The notes beneath the pieces were generated by a model. The model was not told where the DNA came from. It saw only the letters and a list, made by a program, of their open reading frames with translations, and did not search any database. This document shows positions 35,642 through 43,791 of a stretch of 64,000 bases of DNA, piece after piece. Each line of letters opens with the position of its first letter. Within the stretch, counting starts at the first letter, position 1. The DNA lies in the NCBI RefSeq assembly GCF_003231305.1, contig NZ_QKVM01000009.1, positions 1 through 64,000 of the forward strand, written 5' to 3'. This DNA comes from Pseudomonas sichuanensis (GTDB lineage: Bacteria > Pseudomonadota > Gammaproteobacteria > Pseudomonadales > Pseudomonadaceae). A program made the translations under genes and the position numbers.

Positions 35642-36794
35642 GCTGTCCAGCCAGGCGTTGCTGGCGCGGCTGGTGGGGTTTGCCACCGTCAGCCGTGATT
35701 CGAACCTGGAACTGATCGGCTTCATCCGTGACTACCTGGCCGGGCTTGGGGTCGACAGCGAGCTGTTCCTCAATGAAGAGGGCACCAAGGCTAACTTGTT
35801 CGCCACCATAGGCCCGACCGATCGCGGCGGCGTGGTGTTGTCCGGGCACACCGACGTGGTGCCGGTGGACGGCCAGGCGTGGACCGTCGAGCCCTTTGCG
35901 CTGACCGAGCGTGAAGGCCGGCTGTATGGTCGCGGCACCGCCGACATGAAGGGTTATATCGCCTCGGTGCTGGCGGCGGTGCCGGCGTTCCTGGCGCAAC
36001 CCTTGAAGCTGCCGGTGCACCTGGCGTTCTCCTACGACGAGGAAGTCGGTTGCCTGGGCGTGCGCTCGATGCTCGAGGCACTGCAGCAGCGGCCACACAA
36101 ACCAAGGCTGTGCCTGATAGGCGAGCCCACCGAGCTCAAGCCGGTGCTTGGCCACAAGGGCAAGCTGGCCATGCGTTGCCAGGTGCATGGCGCGGCCTGC
36201 CATTCGGCGTATGCGCCCTATGGGGTCAATGCGATCGAGTATGCCGCGCGGCTGATCGGCAAGCTGGGTGAGATCGGTGACGAGCTGGCGCGGCCCGAGC
36301 AGCATGACCAACGCTTCGATCCGCCGTTCTCCACGGTGCAGACCGGGGTGATCAAGGGCGGGCGGGCGTTGAACATCGTGCCCGAGGAGTGCGAGTTCGA
36401 TTTCGAGGTGCGGGCCTTGCCGGGGTTCGAGGCACAGGCGGTGGCTGACCGTTTGCAGACCTATGCCGAGGCCGAGCTGCTGCCGCGCATGCGGGCGGTG
36501 AGTGCCGGCAGTGAGATACGCCTGAAACCGTTGAGCGCGTATCCGGGGTTGGCGACGCCGGCCGACAGTGAGGCGGCTCGGCTGGTGGCACTGCTCAGTG
36601 GGTCTGATGACTTCGGCACGGTGGCGTTCGGCACCGAGGGTGGGCTGTTCGACCAGGCCGGTATCCCCACCGTGGTGTGTGGGCCAGGGAGCATGGACCA
36701 GGGGCACAAGCCGGATGAGTTCGTCAGCGTGGAGCAGTTGCGCGGGTGTGATGCGATGCTGATCAGGTTGGCGGAGTACCTGCGTACGGCTTGA
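35634..36794 (+). CDS. argE: acetylornithine deacetylase-like M20 metallopeptidase
   Basis: A 386-residue M20 enzyme, closest in pattern to ArgE. Metal and catalytic motifs are GHTDVVPVDG (His, Asp near residue 80), GRGTADMKGY (Asp near 110), SYDEEVGCLG (general base Glu and metal Glu near 140), and IGEPTELKP. A C-terminal His of the second zinc site is expected near GPGSMDQGHKPDEF. ArgE removes acetyl from N-acetylornithine. However, pseudomonads mostly recycle acetyl groups through ArgJ, and this gene overlaps DUF1028. A catabolic N-acyl amino-acid deacylase is therefore at least as likely. A ribosome-site GGAG lies near 35622. Confidence 0.85.
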   Translation: MNELSSQALLARLVGFATVSRDSNLELIGFIRDYLAGLGVDSELFLNEEGTKANLFATIGPTDRGGVVLSGHTDVVPVDGQAWTVEPFALTEREGRLYGRGTADMKGYIASVLAAVPAFLAQPLKLPVHLAFSYDEEVGCLGVRSMLEALQQRPHKPRLCLIGEPTELKPVLGHKGKLAMRCQVHGAACHSAYAPYGVNAIEYAARLIGKLGEIGDELARPEQHDQRFDPPFSTVQTGVIKGGRALNIVPEECEFDFEVRALPGFEAQAVADRLQTYAEAELLPRMRAVSAGSEIRLKPLSAYPGLATPADSEAARLVALLSGSDDFGTVAFGTEGGLFDQAGIPTVVCGPGSMDQGHKPDEFVSVEQLRGCDAMLIRLAEYLRTA

Positions 36795-36801
36795 TGGACA
36801 G

Positions 36802-36908
36802 ATCGCGGGGCAAGCCCGCTCCCACGGGTTGGACAGCCCCCAAGAAGTTGGACACCAATCCAACCTTTGGGAGCAGTCCAACCCGTGGGAGCGGGTTTGC
36901 CCCGCGAA
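36802..36908. repeat. inverted REP pair with inner palindrome
   Basis: ATCGCGGGGCAAGCCCGCTC at 36802 and a variant inverse ending at 36908. The inner flanks ACGGGTTGGAC and GTCCAACCCGT extend the stem beyond the REP units. It lies between the convergent ArgE-like and oprB genes. Confidence 0.82.
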
Positions 36909-36921
36909 TGAGGCCTGGAAG

Positions 36922-38181
36922 TCAGAAGGTGGCCTTGACCTGCAGGCCCACCACCAGTGCGTTGTCGATAGCTTTCCCGGAAAACGCCCCCGGCTCGATG
37001 ATGTACTGCACATCCGGGCGCAGGTTGAGCCAAGGCGTGGCCTGGTAGCCATAGCTCAGCTCGATCAACTGCTCGGCACTGTCCAGGTTGGGGAAGTCCT
37101 GCCCGGCATCGAACGCGGCGTCTTCCAGCACGTCCCGGCTGCGCGGGTTCGGCACCGCACGGCCATAGCCCAGCGCCACGGTGTCCTTCGGGCGGCCTTC
37201 GAACGGCTTGTACAGCACCACGCCGGTGCCATACCACTTGGTGAACGGCGAGGCCGCCTTGCTCGATGCCGAGTACTGGCCGAAGGCATGCAGGCTGCGG
37301 CCCGCCGAAGCAGGGTCGTTCCATACCGCCTGGTCGATCAGCAGGTAATGGCCGCCGCGCCCTGACACCTCTTTGCTGCTGCCGATGCGTTTCGCATCGG
37401 AGCTGTCGTAGTAGTAGCCCAGCTTGTACTCGCCCGGCAGCTCGCCCTGCAGCTTGTACACCAGCTCCACCGGCACCACCGTGCCCGTGGTGTGCTTGGG
37501 CCCCAGGTGCCAGGCGCGGCTGGAATTGCCGTTGCTCTCGGGGTCGACGTTGAACGCGGCCACCCGCAGCTGCCAGGCCGGCGAGAGGTCGTACTTGACC
37601 CGCGCACCCAGGTGGGCGTTGGGGTAGTTGGTCCAGCCGCTGCCGCCGGACATGTTCAGCGGGTGGCCGCAGAAACCGGCGTTCATGAAGTTGCACAGGA
37701 TGCCGCTGTCCAGGCCGCCCAGGTCGTTGCCCATGGCCATGTAGCCAAGCTTGACGTTGAGCGCCGGGGTGAAGTTGCGCTCGTAGCTCAGTTCGGTCAG
37801 GCGGGTGTACAGGCCACCGTAGTTTTCCTGGATCGGCAGGCGGTTGCCCACCAGGTCTTCCGAGGCGCTGTTGCCGCGGCGGTCGTTGATGGTCAGCTGG
37901 ACTTTGCCGTCCAGGCTGTACAGCTTCGACAGGTCGAATTGCACGCCGAGCTTGAGGTTCTGCGAGTAGCGCGCCGAACGGTGCAGGCCGCCGTGGGCGT
38001 TGTAGGCGGTTTCGCCGCTGTAGTCGCCGGTGAACTTGACGCCGTCTTCTTCGAGCTGGTGGCGCAGGCCGCCCCAGTCGCCGGTCAGGGTGTTGCGGGT
38101 GAGCAGGTCGCTGTCGGCGAGGACCGAGGTGCTGGCGACTGCCAGGAGCAGGGCAGGGGTGATGCGAATAGCGCAGGGCAT
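36922..38181 (-). CDS. oprB: carbohydrate-selective porin OprB
   Basis: A 419-residue outer-membrane porin. It has a signal peptide (MPCAIRITPALLLAVASTSVLA, cut before DSDLL). The mature protein shows the OprB pattern: LTGDWGGLRHQLEEDGVKFTGDY near the N-terminus, then alternating beta strands to the C-terminal aromatic LVVGLQVKATF. OprB porins admit glucose and other sugars to the periplasm. It lies 110 bases downstream of gcd on the same strand, with a REP pair between, which fits a porin feeding periplasmic glucose oxidation. ATG 38181 is chosen for the signal peptide; the upstream open frame crosses REP sequence. Confidence 0.95.
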   Translation of the reverse strand: MPCAIRITPALLLAVASTSVLADSDLLTRNTLTGDWGGLRHQLEEDGVKFTGDYSGETAYNAHGGLHRSARYSQNLKLGVQFDLSKLYSLDGKVQLTINDRRGNSASEDLVGNRLPIQENYGGLYTRLTELSYERNFTPALNVKLGYMAMGNDLGGLDSGILCNFMNAGFCGHPLNMSGGSGWTNYPNAHLGARVKYDLSPAWQLRVAAFNVDPESNGNSSRAWHLGPKHTTGTVVPVELVYKLQGELPGEYKLGYYYDSSDAKRIGSSKEVSGRGGHYLLIDQAVWNDPASAGRSLHAFGQYSASSKAASPFTKWYGTGVVLYKPFEGRPKDTVALGYGRAVPNPRSRDVLEDAAFDAGQDFPNLDSAEQLIELSYGYQATPWLNLRPDVQYIIEPGAFSGKAIDNALVVGLQVKATF

Positions 38182-38211
38182 TGCGGGTAATCCTGAAATC
38201 GTGTGGAAACC

Positions 38212-38279
38212 ATCGCGGGGCAAGCCCGCTCCCACGCCAATCCTTGATGCTGGCGTGGGAGCGGGCTTGCCCCGCGATG
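38212..38279. repeat. inverted REP pair between gcd and oprB
   Basis: ATCGCGGGGCAAGCCCGCTC at 38212 and its inverse ending at 38279 are separated by a short loop that itself pairs (GCCA/TGGC). It may separate gcd from oprB transcription. Confidence 0.88.
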
Positions 38280-38291
38280 TCTGTCAGAGGT

Positions 38292-40709
38292 TTATGGCAG
38301 TGCGTACGCCATCACGTAGTCGCCACGGTCGGTCGACTGGCGCGCGCCGCCAGCGGTGACCACCACGTACTGCTTGCCGGTCTTGGGCGAAACGTAGGTC
38401 ATCGGGCCGCCCTGGCTGCCCACTGGCAGGCGGGCTTTCCAGACTTCGTTGCCGTTGCTGCTGTCATAGGCGCGCAGGTAGAAGTCCTGGGTGCCGGCAA
38501 TGAACAGCAGGCCACCTTGGGTCGACAGGGTACCGCCCAGGGTCGGCAGGCCGATCTTGATCGGCAGGTGCATGCGGATACCCAGGGGGCCGGTGTCCTC
38601 GACGGTGCCCACCGGCACTTGCCAGGCAATTTGCCGGGTCTTCATGTCGATGGCGGTCAGGGTGCCGAACGGCGGCGCCTGGCACGGGATGCCGGCTACC
38701 GAGAGGAAGCGGTTCTTGTTCACCGCATAGGGGGTGCCCTTGAGCGGCACGGCGCCCATGCCGGTGTTCAGCGCTTCGCCACCGCCAGCTGCCGCGCCCT
38801 GGTTCTGCGAAGGGATCATCTGGATCCACAGGCCCAGGCGCATGTCGTTGACGAAGATGAAACCGTGCACCGGGTCAGTCGAGAGGCTGCCCCAGTTCAT
38901 GCCACCGAGCGAACCCGGGAAGCTCAGCGACAGGTCGGTGCCTGGCGCGGTGTACAGGCCGTCGTAGCGCATCTTCTTGAAGTCGATGCGGCACAGCAAC
39001 TGGTCGAACGGGGTGGCGCCCCACATGTCCGATTCGGTCAGGGTCTGCGCGCCGATCTGCGGCATGCCTACGGATTTAGGCTGGGTGGGCGAGTAGGGCT
39101 CGTTGGGGATGTTGCTCGGCTTGACCGCTACTTCATCGACTTGGGTCAGCGGCTTGCCGGTGGCGCGGTCGAGCACGTAGATCTGCCCGGCCTTGGTGCC
39201 GATCACTACCGCAGGCACGGTCTGGCCGTCGTCCTTGGTGAAATCGATCAGGCTCGGCTGCATCGGCAGGTCGAAGTCCCAGAGGTCGTTGTGCACGGTC
39301 TGGTACACCCACTTCTGGTCGCCGGTGGTGGCGTCCAGGGCCAGTACCGAAGCGCCGTAGGTGTGGTCCAGCTGGTTGCGCTCGACACCGTAGATGTCGG
39401 TGGACGAGGAGCCCATCGGCAGGAACAGGGTGTTCATGGCCGGATCGTACGACATCGGTGCCCAGCTGTTGGGGGTGCTGCGCACGTAGGTGCTGTCGCC
39501 TTCAGGGGCTTTACGGTCCTGCGGGTTGCCCGGGTCGAAGGCCCAGCGCATTTCCCCGGTGATCACGTCGAAGCCGCGGATCACGCCGCCGGGCATGTCG
39601 GTCTGGACGTTGTCGGCGACACGCCCGCCGACCACCACGGTGGTACCGGCCATCAAGGGGGCGGAAGACAACTGGTAGTACGAGTCGGGCACATTGCCCA
39701 GGCCCGTCATCAGGTTGACCTGGCCGTTGTTGCCGAAGCCCTGGCAGAACTTGCCGGTGTCGGCGTCCACGGCGATCAGGCGGCCGTCGATGGTGTTGGT
39801 GAGCAGGCGACGCTGGCAATTGGCGCCGGCGGGCACGCTGGCGACCGTGATGGGCGAGCTGCCTGGCTGGGACGGCTGGGCGATCGGCGCGCTGGCGTCG
39901 AAGTAGGCCATGCCACGGCAACGCTGCCAGACCTTGGACTGGGCGTTGATGGCGTTCTTCCACAGCTCTTTGCCGGTGTCGGCGTCGAGTGCGATCAGGT
40001 TGTTGTGCGGGGTGCAGATGAACACCTTGTTGCCAACCTGCAGCGGGGTGAGCTGGTCTTCGGCGCCGTTGCCATCGCTGATGGCCACGTCACCGGTGTG
40101 GTAGGTCCAGGCCACTTGCAGTTTGTCGACGTTGCCACGGTTGATCTGGTCCAGGGCTGCAAAACGGCTGCCGCCTTCGGTGTTGCCGTAGTGGGCCCAG
40201 TCTTTCTGTTCCTTGCCGGCTTCGACCGGGGTCAGGCCTGGGCCTTTGCCGGTGGGGGCTACGCTGGGGTGGGCGACGAACATGTTGCCGGCGGCAATCG
40301 CCAGCACCACGGCCAGCACCCCGGCGATGCCATAGGCGCCGCGGCCGCTGCCGGCGCCGTGGGCGCGCACCAGCATTGGATAGACCAGTGCCACCAGCAT
40401 GCCGATCGCGCCGAACATGAACAGGCGCGAGAACAGCGGCCAGAACACCAGGCCGGCGTCGGCCACGGCCCAGATCAGCGTGCCGAGCAGGAACACGGCG
40501 TACAGCCAGGCGCCGGCGGGTTTGCGGCGGGCGATGAGCAGGCCGGCGATGGCCATGGCCAGGCCACCGACCAGGAAGTACCAGGAGCCGCCGAGGCCGG
40601 CGAGCTTGAAGCCGCCGGCGGCCAGCAGCAGGCCGAGCAGGGCGACGATCACGCCCAAGCCGACCAGGATGATTGTGGGGGCGCCAGTGGCGCGGGGGGT
40701 GTCTTTCAT
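38292..40709 (-). CDS. gcd: PQQ-dependent membrane glucose dehydrogenase
   Basis: An 805-residue membrane-bound quinoprotein that oxidises glucose to gluconate in the periplasm and passes electrons to ubiquinone. The first ~140 residues hold about five membrane helices (IILVGLGVIVALLGLLLAAGG, FLVGGLAMAIAGLLIA and others). The rest is the eight-bladed PQQ propeller, with WAHYGNTEGGSRFAALDQIN, GANCQRRLLTNTIDGRLIAVD and QGGLLFIAGTQDFYLRAYD. Calcium/PQQ residues of the family lie in these blades. ATG 40709 opens MKDTPRATGAPTIILVG. Length matches family members (~800). The pair with oprB is the direct oxidative glucose route typical of P. putida. Confidence 0.97.
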   Translation of the reverse strand: MKDTPRATGAPTIILVGLGVIVALLGLLLAAGGFKLAGLGGSWYFLVGGLAMAIAGLLIARRKPAGAWLYAVFLLGTLIWAVADAGLVFWPLFSRLFMFGAIGMLVALVYPMLVRAHGAGSGRGAYGIAGVLAVVLAIAAGNMFVAHPSVAPTGKGPGLTPVEAGKEQKDWAHYGNTEGGSRFAALDQINRGNVDKLQVAWTYHTGDVAISDGNGAEDQLTPLQVGNKVFICTPHNNLIALDADTGKELWKNAINAQSKVWQRCRGMAYFDASAPIAQPSQPGSSPITVASVPAGANCQRRLLTNTIDGRLIAVDADTGKFCQGFGNNGQVNLMTGLGNVPDSYYQLSSAPLMAGTTVVVGGRVADNVQTDMPGGVIRGFDVITGEMRWAFDPGNPQDRKAPEGDSTYVRSTPNSWAPMSYDPAMNTLFLPMGSSSTDIYGVERNQLDHTYGASVLALDATTGDQKWVYQTVHNDLWDFDLPMQPSLIDFTKDDGQTVPAVVIGTKAGQIYVLDRATGKPLTQVDEVAVKPSNIPNEPYSPTQPKSVGMPQIGAQTLTESDMWGATPFDQLLCRIDFKKMRYDGLYTAPGTDLSLSFPGSLGGMNWGSLSTDPVHGFIFVNDMRLGLWIQMIPSQNQGAAAGGGEALNTGMGAVPLKGTPYAVNKNRFLSVAGIPCQAPPFGTLTAIDMKTRQIAWQVPVGTVEDTGPLGIRMHLPIKIGLPTLGGTLSTQGGLLFIAGTQDFYLRAYDSSNGNEVWKARLPVGSQGGPMTYVSPKTGKQYVVVTAGGARQSTDRGDYVMAYALP

Positions 40710-40967
40710 GCCAGGGATCTCGCAGGTGGAATGCGGCGCAGTTTAAGCCCTTAGCAAGCTAATTAACAAGTTAGTACATTTGTTGCTGGGGCTGATTGTC
40801 GCAGGTGGGGAAGGGGGAATGTGTGGCTAAAAGACTAGATCATGAGGGGAAAATGGGGTTGGGGTTCGTGATTTTCGGGGGGTGGGGAATGTGGTGGTGC
40901 GACGATGGTCGTAGGGGATTTTGTGTATTGATGGGCATGGCTGTTATCGCGTGAGGGCTTGCAGGTG
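40710..40967. other. gcd upstream region, no gene recognised
   Basis: This stretch includes an AT-rich segment at 40742-40785 (AGCAAGCTAATTAACAAG) suited to a gcd promoter, and a low-complexity G-rich stretch near 40860-40900. No convincing gene is seen; the nested repeat begins at 40968. Confidence 0.5.
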
Positions 40968-41270
40968 TTCGTCGGTGTTTTTGCAGCGCCCTCAAGATCG
41001 AGCGCCGCCCGCGCGGCGCTTCGCGGGTAAACCCGCTCCCACAGTCTGTTTCGGGCCAGTCTCTCCTGTGCCATTACCTGGTCCGCCTTGTTTGCTCGGC
41101 ACAATTTCAGCGTGGGCGCCTAGGCCGCCTCACAGGGCTCAAGTCATGCGCCAAGGCGGGCAGCGGTACTTTCACAGGACTCATTGGCCCGAAACAAACT
41201 GTGGGAGCGGGTTTACCCGCGAAGCGCCGCGCGGGCGGCGCTCGATCTCATAGGCGCTGCAAAAATACCG
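40968..41270. repeat. nested palindromic element with 126-nt core, copy B
   Basis: The same layers as 24191-24485, inverted relative to it: GCAGCGCC, GATCGAGCGCCGCCCGCGC, a REP unit of the TTTACCC type, TGTTTCGGGCCA (ends 41058), a 126-base core (41059-41184), then the mirror layers to CGCTGCAAAAATACCG. The REP subtype differs from copy A, while the core and outer layers are conserved. It lies in the gap between gcd and the TetR gene. Confidence 0.85.
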
Positions 41271-41320
41271 GCAGGCACCTGGCGGCCCTCACCCAGTCTC
41301 CCGCCATGCACCTGGCAGCC

Positions 41321-41926
41321 TTAACTCACCCCGCAACCCTGCAACCCCTCCAGCAAACACCGCAGCGCCCCCTTGACCCGCTCCGCCGCCGCCTGCGGAT
41401 CATCCTGCGCCACCACCCAGATCCCGGTATCCCCCATGGCCCCATTGATCAGATGCGCCATGGCCACCGCGTCAAACGCCCGCAACCGCCCAGCTTCCTG
41501 CAACTCCACCAGCCCCTGGGCCATGGGTCCGATATAGCTGGCCTCTTCCAGCTCGCGTAAGCGCAGGCCCAGCACCCCCGGCGCATCCTGCAGCAGGATG
41601 CGCCGCAGGGCCGGGTCGCGCAGCAGGTCGTAGTAGTGCAGGCAGGTGTCGATGTACGCCTCCAAGGGGTCTTCATGGGTGGCGTAGCGCACATCCAGCG
41701 CCTGGTTGATCTCATCGAGCAAGCTCTGCACCACCGCGGTGAACAGCCCGGCCTTGCCACCGAAATGGTGATGCAGGGCACCACGGGTCAGGTCGGCTTC
41801 GGCGCACAGGTCGTCCATGACCACGGCACTGAAGCCTTTCTCGGTGAACTGGCGACGGGCGACGGCGATCAGCCGTTCGGTGGTGTCTGCGCTCATGGCG
41901 GCGCGGCTGCGGCGAGGGGTGGGCAT
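41321..41926 (-). CDS. TetR-family repressor of the MATE pump
   Basis: A 201-residue TetR regulator. The HTH is in the first ~60 residues (RLIAVARRQFTEKGFSAVVMDDL, then TRGALHHHFGGKAGLFTAVV), and the helical C-terminal half is the ligand and dimer domain. GGAG at 41933-41936 lies 6 bases before ATG 41926. It is divergent from the MATE transporter, and two perfect palindromes lie between them (41960-41983 and 41992-42015). Repression of itself and of the pump is therefore likely, released by a pump substrate. The effector is unknown. Confidence 0.93.
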   Translation of the reverse strand: MPTPRRSRAAMSADTTERLIAVARRQFTEKGFSAVVMDDLCAEADLTRGALHHHFGGKAGLFTAVVQSLLDEINQALDVRYATHEDPLEAYIDTCLHYYDLLRDPALRRILLQDAPGVLGLRLRELEEASYIGPMAQGLVELQEAGRLRAFDAVAMAHLINGAMGDTGIWVVAQDDPQAAAERVKGALRCLLEGLQGCGVS

Positions 41927-41959
41927 GGCTGGCTCCAACTGAAAGCGATGCCGTGCAAA

Positions 41960-41983
41960 TTAGCATACGTTGCGTATGTCAAT
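41960..41983. promoter_or_regulatory. TetR operator 1
   Basis: TTAGCATACG and CGTATGTCAAT flank a three-base spacer, giving a perfect CATACG-N3-CGTATG palindrome. It is the copy nearer the TetR start. Confidence 0.75.
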
Positions 41984-41991
41984 AAATGGCA

Positions 41992-42015
41992 TTAGCATAC
42001 GCGACGTATGTCAAT
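41992..42015. promoter_or_regulatory. TetR operator 2
   Basis: The same 24-base site as 41960-41983 apart from the three-base spacer, repeated with a 32-base period (about three helical turns). It lies just before the MATE ribosome site GAGG at 42018-42021. Confidence 0.75.
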
Positions 42016-42029
42016 TCGAGGTATTCACC

Positions 42030-43400
42030 GTGACTGCTTCTGTAAAGCACAGCGCCGTTTCCTGGCTTGCCGAGCTGCCAGGCTTGCTGCGCCTGGCCCT
42101 GCCATTGGTGCTGGGCCTGTCCGCTGCCGAGCTGATCAGCCTGACCGACACCGTGCTGCTGGCCTCGCTCGGCACCGTGGTGCTGGCCTGCGTGGCACTG
42201 ACCAGCAGTGCGGGGCTGATTTTCCATGCGGGGCTCTACGGCATGCTCGCCACAATCAGCGTGCGGGTCGGCCATGCCTTCGGCGCCGATGACCCGGCGG
42301 CGGTGGCGCGCACCCTGCGCGCAGGCCTTGGCTACGGGTTGCTGATCGGTACCCTGGGCTGCCTGGCGATGCTGGCAGCCTTGCCGCTGCTGCAGTGGCT
42401 GGGCGTGCCGTTGCCGGACCTGGCCTTGCTGACACCCTATTGGCAGACCATGGCGGTGTTCCTGATCCCGTACTGCCTGATCGTGGTGTTCAAGGACGTG
42501 CTGGAGGCCATCGGCCGCCCGTGGGTGGCGGTATGGCTGGTGATGAGCGCGGTGTTGTTCAACATCCCGCTGAGCTACGGCCTGATCCATGGCCATTTCG
42601 GCCTGCCGGCGCTGGGGCTGGTGGGGGCGGGGATTGCCGGTGTACTCGCCGAGTTGCTGGCGCTGCTGCTGGCCCTGGCTTACTGGTGCCTGGCACCGTC
42701 GCTGGCGCGCTATCGCCAGCTGCCGCGCGGGCACAAGTTGCGCTGGCGCACGCTGCTCGGCGAGGGCTGGCCGCTGGGCATGGGTTACCTGGCCGAAGCC
42801 GGCGCGGTGGTGATCGCCGCCTGGATGCTCGGCTGGCTGGGCAACGCTGCACTGGCAGCCAACCAGGTGGTGCACTCGATCGGCGCGCTGCTGTACATGC
42901 TGCCGCTGGGTATGGCGGCGGCAGTCAGCATCCGCATCAGCCAGGCCCAGGGCCGTGGTGAGGCCGCTCGCATCCGTGCCATCGGCAGCGCCACCTTCGT
43001 CAGCGTTACCGCATGGATGCTCCTGGCCACCGTGCTGCTGGTGCTGTTTGGCCGGCGCATCGCCGAGTCCATGAGCGACGACCCGCAGGTGGTCGCCATC
43101 GCCGTACCGATGTTCGTGGTGGTGGCGGCGATGCAGGTGGCCGACGGCCTGCAGTCCACCGCGCTGGGGGCCTTGCGCGGGCTGCAGGACTACCGCTGGC
43201 CGGTGGGGGTGACCCTGGTCAGCTACTGGTTGCTGGCGCTGCCGTTCAGTTATTGGCTGGCCTTCCATACCGCCTTGGGGGCGGTGGGGGTGTGGGTCGG
43301 TTTCGCCAGCGGCCTGGCCGTGGCCGCCGTGTTGCTGCCGTGGCGCTTCTATCGGCTGCAGGCCGCGCCAGCACCTGTGGCCTTGGCTCAGCCGCGGTAG
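42030..43400 (+). CDS. MATE-family multidrug efflux transporter
   Basis: A 456-residue inner-membrane antiporter with about 12 helices in two pseudo-symmetric halves (LPGLLRLALPLVLGLSAAELISLTDT at the start; LGEGWPLGMGYLAEAGAVVIA opens the second half). It exports cationic or organic compounds in exchange for Na+ or H+. GTG 42030 is preferred: GAGG at 42018-42021 sits 8 bases before it, and earlier in-frame starts lie inside the operators. Divergent TetR control is likely. Its 3' end overlaps the convergent cupin gene by 13 bases. Confidence 0.9.
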   Translation: MTASVKHSAVSWLAELPGLLRLALPLVLGLSAAELISLTDTVLLASLGTVVLACVALTSSAGLIFHAGLYGMLATISVRVGHAFGADDPAAVARTLRAGLGYGLLIGTLGCLAMLAALPLLQWLGVPLPDLALLTPYWQTMAVFLIPYCLIVVFKDVLEAIGRPWVAVWLVMSAVLFNIPLSYGLIHGHFGLPALGLVGAGIAGVLAELLALLLALAYWCLAPSLARYRQLPRGHKLRWRTLLGEGWPLGMGYLAEAGAVVIAAWMLGWLGNAALAANQVVHSIGALLYMLPLGMAAAVSIRISQAQGRGEAARIRAIGSATFVSVTAWMLLATVLLVLFGRRIAESMSDDPQVVAIAVPMFVVVAAMQVADGLQSTALGALRGLQDYRWPVGVTLVSYWLLALPFSYWLAFHTALGAVGVWVGFASGLAVAAVLLPWRFYRLQAAPAPVALAQPR

Positions 43401-43717
43401 AACACCGCCAGCCACACGGTGGCCACGCCGGCCTCGGTCCATTCGACCCGGTGCCGGCAGTGCGGCGGGATGTCCAGGTGGTCGCCCGGACGCAATACAC
43501 GGGCTTCGCCCTCGTGCTCAAGGCGCAACCCGGCGCTGCCGCTGAGCACCACCACCCACTCGCCTTCGTCCTGGTCGTACCAGAAGCCCGGCGGGCTGGC
43601 CTGGCCGCTGGAGACGATGCGCTCGATGCGCAGGCCCGGGCGTTGCAGCAGGTCGTCGAACTGCTCGCTGGCCTGTGGGTCGAGGGCGGGCAGGGCGGTG
43701 AACAGGTTGTCAGGCAT
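43388..43717 (-). CDS. cupin-domain protein
   Basis: A 109-residue single-cupin protein. Motif 1 is YDQDEGEWVVVLSGSAGLRLEHEG and motif 2 is RPGDHLDIPPHCRHRVEW, with Glu, His and His residues that could bind a metal. Small cupins of this type have diverse, often unknown, roles. It starts at ATG 43717 and is divergent from the LysR at 43792, with an inverted repeat between them. Its stop lies inside the end of the MATE gene. Confidence 0.85.
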   Translation of the reverse strand: MPDNLFTALPALDPQASEQFDDLLQRPGLRIERIVSSGQASPPGFWYDQDEGEWVVVLSGSAGLRLEHEGEARVLRPGDHLDIPPHCRHRVEWTEAGVATVWLAVFYRG

Positions 43718-43754
43718 GAAGGGCGCGTCCGTGGTTGATTCCAGGTCCTGATTG

Positions 43755-43768
43755 TAGGAAGGTTCCTA
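43755..43768. promoter_or_regulatory. inverted repeat between cupin and LysR genes
   Basis: TAGGAA-GG-TTCCTA, perfect arms, lies in the 74-base gap between the divergent cupin and LysR genes. It is a candidate LysR or core-promoter-overlapping operator. Confidence 0.4.
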
Positions 43769-43791
43769 GTTTTGCCCCAGGGAAAACTGCC

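Noticed and set aside
35634..36794. A firm arginine-biosynthesis assignment for the ArgE-like gene.
   Set aside because: Context with DUF1028 and RidA and the usual ArgJ route in pseudomonads make this uncertain, so only an ArgE-like call is made.
38181..40754. Long open frame opposite gcd (857 codons).
   Set aside because: Same reason: it is antisense to gcd and includes REP sequence at its start; no family resemblance.
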